Origin: CAZFIM01 sp964519615
GTDB taxonomy: Bacteria; Chloroflexota; Dehalococcoidia; GIF9; UBA5629
Length of the DNA: 19,853 bases
Direction: 5' to 3'
Assembly: GCA_964519615.1 (NCBI GenBank)
Contig: CAZFIM010000045.1
Coordinates: forward strand, 1-19,853
Part shown: positions 9,507-16,560 of the stretch, one piece after another
How the letters are laid out: each line of letters begins with the position of its first letter
Position numbering within the stretch: position 1 is the first letter of the stretch
Program-made: the position numbers and the translations under genes
Notes under the pieces: generated by a model
Seen by the model: the letters and a program-made list of their open reading frames with translations, nothing else
The model's database searches: none
What the model was told of the DNA's origin: nothing

Positions 9507-9553
9507 TATCTTGTTCCAATACCTCTTATTTTTATAGTATACTGACTCGAAAA

Positions 9554-9582
9554 ACTATATCATATTCCTAATAGGAAATCAA
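9554..9582 (-). promoter_or_regulatory. Probable sigma-70-type promoter of the infC operon
   Basis: TTGATT (9577-9582) and TATAGT (9554-9559) are separated by exactly 17 bases on the - strand. The -35 box overlaps the thrS stop codon at 9579-9581. Transcription would begin near 9547, leaving a leader of about 40 bases before the proposed IF3 start. An inverted repeat TTCCTA/TAGGAA lies in the spacer. This would uncouple infC-pheT from thrS. It is a prediction by eye. Confidence 0.55.
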
Positions 9583-11321
9583 AGCTTAGCTGCATCTTTT
9601 GTATTTAAGCTCTCCATAAACCTCTTCCGGAACTGTTCAAGAGAAAGCACACCGAGATCTTCACCTGTCCTTATACGTACAGCCATGCTTGAAGCAGCCT
9701 GTTCTTTATCGCCAATAATGAGCATATAAGGTATCTTTTGCATCTGTGCTTCCCTAATCTTCAGATTCATTCTCTCTGAGCGGTCGTCGACCTGAACCCG
9801 AATCTCATCTTGAAGCAATGCGTCACGAACTTTATTAGCATATTCCAGATGGCGATCGGCGATAGGAATCAGTACAACCTGTATCGGGGCCAGCCATAGC
9901 GGGAAAGCACCGGCATAGTTCTCTATCAGCGATGCCATAAAGCGCTCCATGCTTCCCAGCACAGTACGATGTACCATCACAACCTGATGTTCCTTGCCAT
10001 CCTCGGCGATATAGTTTACATCAAAACGCTGTGGAAGCTGGAAATCGACCTGTATTGTGGGACCCTGCCATAAACGCCCGAGAGCATCTTTCAGCTTTAT
10101 GTCAATCTTCGGTCCGTAAAATACACCCTCTCCGGGATCAACCTGATAATCTATATTGAGCGTCTCCAGAACATTTTTAAGCGCATCAGTCGCCTGTTCC
10201 CATACTTCCACTGTCCCGGCATATTTCTCGGGGCGGGTTGAAAGCAGCATCTCATAGTCCGAGAAACCAAAGGTCTTCATCATAAACCGCGCCAGTTCAA
10301 CTACCCCGGTCACCTCTTCCTCCAACTGATCAGGTCGACAAAAGATGTGGGCATCATCTTGTGTAAAACCTCTCACCCGCGCCATCCCGTGAAGTGCGCC
10401 GGATCTTTCATACCGGTAGACGGTTCCCAGTTCGGCATAACGTAGCGGAAGATTACGATAACTGCGTAACTGCGTTTTAAAGATAAGAATATGCCCAACA
10501 CAGTTCATAGGTTTAATGACATAGTCCTGTCCATCCACGTCCATCGGTGAGTACATATTTTCACGATAGAAGCTCCAGTGGCCGCTGGTCTTCCACATAT
10601 CCACCTTGGCAATATGCGGAGTGAAGATAATGTCATACCCCCTCTTTACATGTTCTTTTCTCCAGAAATCCTCGATAATTCTTCTTACTGTCGAGCCTTT
10701 GGGATGCCAGTAGACCAATCCCGGCCCCGCCTCGTCATGAAGGCTGAAAAGGTCCAGCTCCTTACCCAGTTTCCTATGGTCTCTCTTATTCGCTTCCTCC
10801 AGCTTCTCAAGGTGTTCATCAAGTGCAGCTTGTGTCTCGAATGCCACGCCATATATACGCTGAAGCATCGGTCGCTTTTCATCGCCCCGCCAATAAGCGC
10901 CCGCGATATTTGTGAGTTTAAACGCTTTTATATCGCCCGTCGATTTCACATGCGGGCCCCGGCAAAGGTCTGTAAACTCACCCTGTTCGTAAATAGAAAC
11001 GGTTTCATCCGGAAGCTCTTCAATAAGTTCCAGCTTGTAAGGTTGAGAGGCAAAGATCTTCTTTGCCTCATCCTTAGCTGATTGTTTACAAATAAAAGGC
11101 ATACCGCTTTTTATTATCTTTCGCATCTTCTCTTCGATAACCGGCAGGTCATCAGGAATCAGTGCTCGCGGAAGCTCAAAATCGTAATAAAACCCATCCT
11201 CGATCGCAGGACCAATACCAAATTTCGCCTCAGGGAAAAGTGATTTGACCGCTTCCGCCATAATATGCGCGGTAGAATGGCGCATTGTTTCAAGCTTTAT
11301 ATTTTTCTCTTCTATATTCAT
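9579..11321 (-). CDS. thrS: threonyl-tRNA synthetase lacking the N-terminal TGS domain
   Basis: ThrRS charges tRNA-Thr in the cytosol. At 580 residues it is about 60 shorter than the E. coli enzyme and begins directly in the N2 editing domain: HSTAHIMA with His15 and His19, then Cys120 and His124 in DLCRGPHV, the post-transfer editing site. The class II core follows, with zinc ligands Cys274 (MNCVGH), His325 (DDAHIF) and His451 (VMVHRTVLGSMERF), about 60 positions below their E. coli equivalents. The anticodon-binding domain starts near residue 475 (PIQVVLIPIAD). The ATG at 11321 has only a weak AGAG site upstream. The missing part is the TGS domain; the gene looks otherwise intact. infC follows 72 bases downstream. 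Confidence 0.97.
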   Translation of the reverse strand: MNIEEKNIKLETMRHSTAHIMAEAVKSLFPEAKFGIGPAIEDGFYYDFELPRALIPDDLPVIEEKMRKIIKSGMPFICKQSAKDEAKKIFASQPYKLELIEELPDETVSIYEQGEFTDLCRGPHVKSTGDIKAFKLTNIAGAYWRGDEKRPMLQRIYGVAFETQAALDEHLEKLEEANKRDHRKLGKELDLFSLHDEAGPGLVYWHPKGSTVRRIIEDFWRKEHVKRGYDIIFTPHIAKVDMWKTSGHWSFYRENMYSPMDVDGQDYVIKPMNCVGHILIFKTQLRSYRNLPLRYAELGTVYRYERSGALHGMARVRGFTQDDAHIFCRPDQLEEEVTGVVELARFMMKTFGFSDYEMLLSTRPEKYAGTVEVWEQATDALKNVLETLNIDYQVDPGEGVFYGPKIDIKLKDALGRLWQGPTIQVDFQLPQRFDVNYIAEDGKEHQVVMVHRTVLGSMERFMASLIENYAGAFPLWLAPIQVVLIPIADRHLEYANKVRDALLQDEIRVQVDDRSERMNLKIREAQMQKIPYMLIIGDKEQAASSMAVRIRTGEDLGVLSLEQFRKRFMESLNTKDAAKL

Positions 11322-11374
11322 GATCGTTCTCTACTTATAGTATCGTTCTATTGTATAACCGGAAACTGCGTATA

Positions 11375-11404
11375 ATTATAAACGAGCCCCAATGCAAACG
11401 CCAA
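11375..11404 (-). promoter_or_regulatory. Probable thrS promoter
   Basis: TTGGCG (11399-11404) and a perfect TATAAT (11375-11380) lie 18 bases apart on the - strand, between the lipoprotein gene and thrS. The expected start near 11368 gives a leader of about 47 bases, too short for a T-box, so tRNA-dependent antitermination is unlikely from this promoter. Confidence 0.55.
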
Positions 11405-11466
11405 TTTTTATTGCACTTATCTGAAAAACAGTGAGGCAGATGTATGTATTGAGGAAAAAATGTGGC

Positions 11467-12774
11467 TTAACTGGTGGTTACAGCTTGCCAATCCCCGGGA
11501 CTGACCCGCAATCGTACGCCTCGGGATATATAGTCTCGCTTCAAAATTTCTATTCGATATGATCCCGGCCTGGTAACATTCAAAGTGAACTCATGCACCG
11601 GATCATTACCGCTCCAGGAAAGCTCAATATCATCATCAGGCCCATAAATATTCAGTTCCCAGCCGAAAACAATACGGTCATCGCCCAATAGTTCCACAGA
11701 ACCCTCCATGTATTCACCAGCTGCAAAAATACGCTCATATTCGACAGTAGCAGCTGGCATAATAGGCCAGAGACTGAACTGCGCTACCTCTTCATATACA
11801 CCGCTGGCCAGCTTGGGAGGACCGTTAAAATAATACATATCATTAAAACAATACATATCGGCCGAATACTCATGAGTTGAGGCCCAATCTAACAGATTAA
11901 GCGAAAGCATCGCTGTAGCACTGTCTATCTGCGGCTCTATTACCATCCACATGCCGCGTGAGTAGCGTTCAAAGATGTAGGCATGATAGCTTTGTGTACC
12001 TTCAATACCCCCTATTGCCACATAGACTTGCGTGGCAGGTACACCGTACGCTCGCATTAGCGTGCAAAACAGGATAGCAACATCTTCACAATCGCCCGTT
12101 TTGCTTACAATGGTTTCAAGTGGAAATTGCCAGTAATCGGCAACACCAAAGTTATATATATCCCTTTTATAGGTTACCTGGTTGGCAACCCACTCACGTA
12201 ACGCATCGAAATCAGAAAAGGACCTTCTCCACGAACCTGACAATAAGCTATCTACTGTTGCTTTGATCTCTGGTTCATCAGGTGTGATAAACCGCATCGC
12301 CTGACGCGGGGTGGTCAGGGGACTGCGCGAAATTTTAGCTGTGCCGATCATTACCACCCGTACATCCGACCATTCAGACGCAATATCACCGCAGCGGGCC
12401 TGCACTTTTATAGTATATGTCCCGGATTCCTTCCAAGCGTGTGCTGCTCTGGCAACCGTTGTCCAGGTAAATTCTCCATCTCCCCAATCGAACCCATAGG
12501 AGAACTCGCCTTCAAGTGAGGTATTAACTCCGAATGTATAGGTGAGCTCTACGTTTTCACGCCCTGATGCCGGGCCGCTGGGCGCACTCACGCTGATGGG
12601 ATTATACTCCATTTCTCCGTCTGACATACCCAGTACGGATTGCAGTTGTGCAGGCAAGACATCTTCACAGCCAACCAGCAGCAGACCAGCGCATAAAACC
12701 AGTACTATACCGGCAAAAGCGGTTGCCTTGAGTCTCGTCTTCCTTTCGAAGATTAACGACCGTCTATCTTTCAT
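11467..12774 (-). CDS. Lipoprotein with PKD-like and transglutaminase-like domains
   Basis: This is a predicted exported lipoprotein of 435 residues. A positively charged N-terminus and a hydrophobic stretch (about 17-35) end in the lipobox LLVGC with Cys36 as the probable lipidation site. Residues about 60-140 look like a PKD or Ig-like beta-sandwich (FDWGDGEFTWTTV, then HAWKESGTYTIKVQA). A transglutaminase-like papain fold follows: TGDCEDVA with Cys229 as the nucleophile, SYHAYIFE with His264, and MVIEPQID where Glu280 sits at the place usually filled by the catalytic Asp. A beta-rich C-terminal segment (about 335-435, ELSWSGNDPVHEFTLNVTRPG) resembles another beta-sandwich. Such proteins may cross-link or cleave cell-surface proteins, but the substrate is unknown. 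It stands alone, with its own promoter. Confidence 0.85.
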   Translation of the reverse strand: MKDRRSLIFERKTRLKATAFAGIVLVLCAGLLLVGCEDVLPAQLQSVLGMSDGEMEYNPISVSAPSGPASGRENVELTYTFGVNTSLEGEFSYGFDWGDGEFTWTTVARAAHAWKESGTYTIKVQARCGDIASEWSDVRVVMIGTAKISRSPLTTPRQAMRFITPDEPEIKATVDSLLSGSWRRSFSDFDALREWVANQVTYKRDIYNFGVADYWQFPLETIVSKTGDCEDVAILFCTLMRAYGVPATQVYVAIGGIEGTQSYHAYIFERYSRGMWMVIEPQIDSATAMLSLNLLDWASTHEYSADMYCFNDMYYFNGPPKLASGVYEEVAQFSLWPIMPAATVEYERIFAAGEYMEGSVELLGDDRIVFGWELNIYGPDDDIELSWSGNDPVHEFTLNVTRPGSYRIEILKRDYISRGVRLRVSPGDWQAVTTS

Positions 12775-13095
12775 CCTATTTCTTACTTAGCGTAGCGTAT
12801 GACTGCTCCCTTACAAATACAGAGATTTGTTTTTATCTCATTACGCCCTGCAATATATCGTAAATTATGTTCTCTATATAGAGACGTATAAATTACCGTC
12901 AAGTTTATTATGCACTACTTCTTATGGTAATAAAAGTACATAAATATCTCAAATACCCATGAGAAAAGGATGCCAGAAATAGAGTGATTATCAGATGGAA
13001 TCACGCTGTAGAATACTATAGCGGTACACGAACATCAGCACACAATACAATTACGCAGGGCTGTCGGATCAGTACTGTACGTATATGAATGGGAA
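12775..13095. other. 321-base intergenic region between the aldolase and lipoprotein genes
   Basis: No coding frame is credible here. It holds the probable lipoprotein-gene promoter and palindrome (12871-12902). In that gene's leader, ACAAAT (12813-12818) pairs with ATTTGT (12825-12830) around a 6-base loop. Downstream of the aldolase, GTGATT (12984-12989) pairs with AATCAC (12999-13004), but there is no T-run, so it is a poor terminator candidate. The rest (about 12903-12980 and 13005-13095) is AT-rich and shows nothing I can name. Confidence 0.6.
12871..12902 (-). promoter_or_regulatory. Probable lipoprotein-gene promoter with a palindrome over the -10 box
   Basis: TTGACG (12897-12902) and TATAGA (12873-12878) lie 18 bases apart on the - strand. 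The -10 box sits inside a perfect 14-bp palindrome, TCTCTATATAGAGA (12871-12884). Transcription would begin near 12866, leaving a leader of about 90 bases. The palindrome could be an operator for an unknown repressor or only an AT-rich coincidence. Confidence 0.45.
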
Positions 13096-14379
13096 TTATT
13101 TCATCTCGGGGACAGACACATAGCGATTCACTAATTTCACAGTATCGCCGATATTAAGCTGTTTGAAAAGGAAATCGAACCGCTCCTTTAGCTCATCTGT
13201 AATGTTGGTAAGATTCTGTTCGGGAATACCCCATATTTCCTCTTTAAAATCTCCAAACGCTTTCTTACGTGTCTTATAAAGGAACTGCTCCTCGGTATCT
13301 CCTTCCTTTCTCTCGCCGGCATAACTCTCAAGCAGGAATTCATCGATTTTATCAGTAAGATCCCTGGGAAAATAAGGGCTGCTGTAAATGATATTCTGAA
13401 AACCGGTTGCCAGATGGACCTCCAGGGTACCTACTTCCGGGAACATATGAAACGCTTCATCAGGGAGGGTAGATGCGCCGTGCTGGACAGCGCCTCCCAT
13501 CCCGAACTTTTCACGTGCCGCTGCTGACAGTTTTTCCAGTGTTTTAAAATCTATCTTTACATTGGCAATAGAGCCATCCGGCAATACAACTCCGCCGTGA
13601 GATGTGCCTGTTTGAACGCTGATTTTGGAGATGCCTCTGATACCGGGAGCAAGCCTCGCCAGATAGCCGGTCATAAACGCCTCAAGATCCTCTATTGTGC
13701 TGTTCTGCTTGCCGACCTCCCCTATTTCGCCACCTACTGATACAGTTACTCCCTGCGGCTCGATGCTGCGTATAAATTGTGTCAGGCCCGCTGTAATACG
13801 GCAGTTTTCCTCTTGCTGATCAAGCAAAGTAGGTTTATTTAAATCTACAACCGTGGATGCATCGATATCGATATTATAGAATCCGGCGGCTATGGCCTGA
13901 CGTATCAATTCACGGATAGTGACGAACTCTTTTTTCGGGTCGATATGAAAATTTTTCGCTCCCACCTGAAAATGGTCGCCCTGTATAAAAACCGGACCTT
14001 GAAATCCCTCCCTGAGAGCTGCCGCCAGCACACAGGCGGAATATTCCTCAGGGCTCTGAGCTGTATACCCCAGTTCGGAGCGGGCAATTTCAAAAATAAA
14101 AGCTCCCGCTTTATTATTCAGAGCTGCCTGAAATACGGCGCGGGCAACATAATAGGTTATACCGCGAATATTGATTGCCGGCACCGTAATGCCCTCATAC
14201 AGGCCTTTTGCCCTGGCATCGTACAATCCCTGAATGCTTGCCGGGTATATACCGGTGTTTTGGGCAAGCTGCAAAATCTTCTTTCTGTTCCTTGCCCTCA
14301 TGGGCTCATCAGCGCCGAAAACCGCCCTTCTTACCAGTTCGTCAATTTCTTGAGGTGACAGGGTAGAGTTTTCATTCAT
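13096..14379 (-). CDS. Class II fructose-bisphosphate aldolase-type enzyme
   Basis: It probably cleaves and condenses fructose 1,6-bisphosphate to and from DHAP and GAP with a metal cofactor. At 427 residues it is longer than the common ~350-residue class II enzymes, with about 40 extra residues at each end. The metal site is recognisable: GDHF with Asp135 and His136, GGEIGEVG with Glu218, TSHGG with His261 and QHGAS with His300. The spacing of the last two (39) is close to the E. coli enzyme's 38. DIDAST (171-176) takes the place of the usual IDGS strand. It lies 59 bases downstream of the phosphofructokinase gene, so consecutive glycolytic steps are probably co-transcribed. An AAAGGA site precedes the ATG by about 11 bases. 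Another bisphosphate aldolase specificity cannot be excluded from sequence. Confidence 0.85.
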   Translation of the reverse strand: MNENSTLSPQEIDELVRRAVFGADEPMRARNRKKILQLAQNTGIYPASIQGLYDARAKGLYEGITVPAINIRGITYYVARAVFQAALNNKAGAFIFEIARSELGYTAQSPEEYSACVLAAALREGFQGPVFIQGDHFQVGAKNFHIDPKKEFVTIRELIRQAIAAGFYNIDIDASTVVDLNKPTLLDQQEENCRITAGLTQFIRSIEPQGVTVSVGGEIGEVGKQNSTIEDLEAFMTGYLARLAPGIRGISKISVQTGTSHGGVVLPDGSIANVKIDFKTLEKLSAAAREKFGMGGAVQHGASTLPDEAFHMFPEVGTLEVHLATGFQNIIYSSPYFPRDLTDKIDEFLLESYAGERKEGDTEEQFLYKTRKKAFGDFKEEIWGIPEQNLTNITDELKERFDFLFKQLNIGDTVKLVNRYVSVPEMK

Positions 14380-14438
14380 TTTCTGCCGGTTCCTTTCTTC
14401 TTCCGGGACTTACACTGTTTACAAAATTACTGCGTATA

Positions 14439-15563
14439 CTACAACTTTTTCTCCGCATGTTGTAGCATACTGCGCCGCCCGTTATATCTTTCTGTATCGT
14501 AGTGTGTAGTAATATCTACTAAATTCGGTTTCCCCACGACTTCATCCAGAGGGACAGCGGTAACTCTGCCTTTGCTGAAACTCACCATCTTCCCGAACTC
14601 CCTGTTAATAATGAGGTCTACAGCCGCAATACCAAAGTATCGTCCCATTCTGCGGTCATATGCACAGGGTGCCCCGCCGCGCTGCAGATGGCTCAGGGTA
14701 ATGCCTCTCACCTCCAGCCCCGTCCCTATTCTGACCTGCTCAGCTACATAATCGCCTATCCCGCCCAGCGTTTTATGCCCGAAACTGTCAACACAGTTAT
14801 CACGGGTACACACGTCGCATCCGCTAGATTTGGCGCCTTCAGCTATCAAAATTATCTCATAACGAGCGCCTTCTCTTTTACCCTCCAGGATCAATTCATT
14901 TATCCTGTCATAAGAAAAATCGTATTCGGGTATTAATATGACATACGCACCGCTTGCCTCCCCACCCTCAAGCGCCAGCCACCCCGCATGCCGCCCCATG
15001 GTCTCCACTACAAATATGCGCTTATGAGAACCAGCCGTCGTCCGCAAACGGTCTACTTCTTCTACAATCACACTGAGAGCCGTCTCAAAACCGAGAGTAT
15101 AGTCTGTTCCCGCAAGGTCTTTGTCAATCGTTTTTGGTATACCCACCACGTTTACCCCTTCGCGGTGGAGCCTTTGCGCAACACTGAGAGTGTCATCGCC
15201 GCCTATAGCAATTATCACATCGAATCCAAGCTGTTCGATATTTTTTAGCAGCCTGCCGGACTGATCCGCAGCAGGATTATACGGATTGGTACGCGAGGTG
15301 CCAAGCATAGTACCGCCGTACCTGTCCCACGTTCGCACCATTTCTTCACTGAGGACTCCGATGTATCCCTGAACATCCATGCTGGCGGGGTCCACCCCTA
15401 TCAGACCCTTCCACCCCTCCCTGATACCCAGTACCTCATACTGAGTGCCCCGCTCCCATTGCAAACGCTCATCCAGCGCAGTCTTTACAATCCATTTAAC
15501 GGCAGGATTCAGCCCTGCGCAATCTCCTCCCCCTGTAAGCACCCCTATCCTGCTTTTCTTCAT
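14439..15563 (-). CDS. 6-phosphofructokinase family enzyme, predicted PPi-dependent
   Basis: It phosphorylates fructose 6-phosphate to fructose 1,6-bisphosphate. The 374-residue protein has LTGGGDCAGLNP at the nucleotide-binding start, GGDDT (121-125), PKTIDKD (143-149) with the catalytic Asp147, MGRHAGWLAL, AEGA and LSHLQRGG. Asp124 stands where ATP enzymes have Gly104 (E. coli), and Lys144 stands where E. coli has Gly124; Asp plus Lys is the signature of pyrophosphate-using enzymes, which are reversible. I chose the ATG at 15563: an upstream in-frame TTG (15605) and an ATG (15578) fall within the -35 and -10 boxes of a strong promoter. No ribosome-binding site is visible, consistent with a very short leader. 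It is upstream of the aldolase gene. Confidence 0.93.
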   Translation of the reverse strand: MKKSRIGVLTGGGDCAGLNPAVKWIVKTALDERLQWERGTQYEVLGIREGWKGLIGVDPASMDVQGYIGVLSEEMVRTWDRYGGTMLGTSRTNPYNPAADQSGRLLKNIEQLGFDVIIAIGGDDTLSVAQRLHREGVNVVGIPKTIDKDLAGTDYTLGFETALSVIVEEVDRLRTTAGSHKRIFVVETMGRHAGWLALEGGEASGAYVILIPEYDFSYDRINELILEGKREGARYEIILIAEGAKSSGCDVCTRDNCVDSFGHKTLGGIGDYVAEQVRIGTGLEVRGITLSHLQRGGAPCAYDRRMGRYFGIAAVDLIINREFGKMVSFSKGRVTAVPLDEVVGKPNLVDITTHYDTERYNGRRSMLQHAEKKL

Positions 15564-15576
15564 AGCACTTATCAGC

Positions 15577-15605
15577 ATTGTAAAACCAGTGATAGCCAAT
15601 GTCAA
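15577..15605 (-). promoter_or_regulatory. Near-consensus promoter of the phosphofructokinase-aldolase unit
   Basis: A perfect TTGACA (15600-15605) and TACAAT (15577-15582) lie exactly 17 bases apart on the - strand. The expected transcription start, near 15570, lies only about 7 bases before the ATG at 15563, so the mRNA would be almost leaderless. This explains the absent ribosome-binding site and argues against both upstream start codons. Confidence 0.7.
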
Positions 15606-15864
15606 TATATATATTCAGACTGCATCTGACGCTCTTAAGCATCGCAAACACCAGCGACTTGCACTCTCGTGAATAATACTTTTTGCACAAACACAGTCGT
15701 TACCTTAGTTAATACCGTATAATACACACGGTCAAGTTCCATTTTGATTGACGGGTTTCATGTTTCGACTTTAAGGACACAAAGTAAAAGACACTTTACA
15801 GTAATGTTGAGTTAAAGCAGGTCAGTAGTATATCTGTTAAAACGGCAAAGAACCATACATGAAG

Positions 15865-15892
15865 TTGATATGAAGCTGAAGATTACTATAAA
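15865..15892 (+). promoter_or_regulatory. Probable promoter of the five-helix membrane protein gene
   Basis: TTGATA (15865-15870) and TATAAA (15887-15892) are 16 bases apart. The start would be near 15899, giving a leader of about 53 bases that ends in the strong AAGGAG site before the ATG at 15952. Confidence 0.5.
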
Positions 15893-15951
15893 ATTGGCGA
15901 TTAACCGGAACCCTGTTTCCACTGATGGTTAAAATCAATAAGGAGACATAC

Positions 15952-16446
15952 ATGACATTCATAATATTCCCCATATTGGCTGTTATTGGATTCCTGATTC
16001 ACCTCTTTGTTTCGAGGAAGAAAAGAACAGCGAAAAGGGCAATAGAACTGCTGCTTCTCTATCTGCTGGTGTTCTGTGCGGGAGCGTGCTGTCTGTTCTG
16101 TTTCGCAGGGCATTTATTTCATGCAGATAGCGTGGCTGAATCAATAGGTTGGGCACCCGGCAGCCCCTTTCAATACGAGGTCGCAATCGCTAATTTAGCT
16201 TTCGCCGTATTGGGTATACTATGCATCTGGTTCAGGGGAAATTTTTGGACAGCTACAATTATAGGCATAACAGTTTTTCTATGGGGTGCTGCCGTAGGAC
16301 ATTTCCGTGAAGCTTTCCTGAACAATAATTTCAATCCCGGCAATTTTGGCATGGTTCTATGGCTTAACGATATAGCTGTACCGCTTGTAATGGTTGGTTT
16401 GTTGATAGCTCTCTATGTGACGAATAAGCAAACCAGAACCTTATAA
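15952..16446 (+). CDS. Five-helix integral membrane protein, probably DUF6790
   Basis: The function is unknown. The ATG at 15952 is preferred over one at 15925 because AAGGAG (15940-15945) sits 6 bases before it; this gives 164 residues. Hydrophobic segments lie at about 2-20, 31-55, 77-94, 98-115 and 137-156, with a basic loop SRKKRTAKR after the first. Conserved-looking motifs are IGWAPGSPFQYEVAIANLAF before helix 3, WFRGNFW between helices 3 and 4, WGAAVGHFRE ending helix 4, and NNNFNPGNFG before helix 5. From memory these match DUF6790, a membrane family of unknown function; that assignment is uncertain. His and Arg residues within or next to helices could matter for function. It is a single gene on the + strand, with a structured non-coding stretch after it. 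Confidence 0.8.
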   Translation: MTFIIFPILAVIGFLIHLFVSRKKRTAKRAIELLLLYLLVFCAGACCLFCFAGHLFHADSVAESIGWAPGSPFQYEVAIANLAFAVLGILCIWFRGNFWTATIIGITVFLWGAAVGHFREAFLNNNFNPGNFGMVLWLNDIAVPLVMVGLLIALYVTNKQTRTL

Positions 16447-16560
16447 AACGCATAAGCGGGTTGCGTCTATCGCAACGCAGATACACTGCTTTCGACTCCT
16501 TCTATTCGTTGAAAGCCCATCACAAAGACTATTCCGCCCGCCGTCCGGAACGGGTCTGAT
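16447..16560 (+). other. Hairpin-rich start of the 321-base gap after the DUF6790 gene
   Basis: This is the first part of a gene-free stretch (16447-16767). GTTGCG (16460-16465) pairs perfectly with CGCAAC (16471-16476) around TCTAT. Next, nine bases at 16488-16496 pair with 16508-16516 (GCTTTCGAC with GTTGAAAGC, one G-U) around an 11-base loop. CCCG and CGGG pair near 16537-16554. None is followed by a T-run, so they are not standard terminators; they may form the 3' end of the upstream mRNA. Confidence 0.4.

Larger units (their letters stand above)
15564..15951. other. 388-base divergent intergenic region
   Basis: It separates the - strand phosphofructokinase gene from the + strand membrane-protein gene. 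Promoters lie near each end (15577-15605 on -, 15865-15892 on +). In the middle, ACCGT and ACGGT form a short inverted repeat around a TATAAT-like sequence near 15715-15732, and GTAAA/TTTAC forms a small one near 15784-15800. No coding frame is credible, and I see no function for 15610-15860. Confidence 0.55.

Noticed and set aside
12813..12835. ACAAAT/ATTTGT hairpin followed by T residues on the + strand, terminator-like
   Set aside because: The stem is nearly all A-T and weak, and no + strand gene ends upstream of it.
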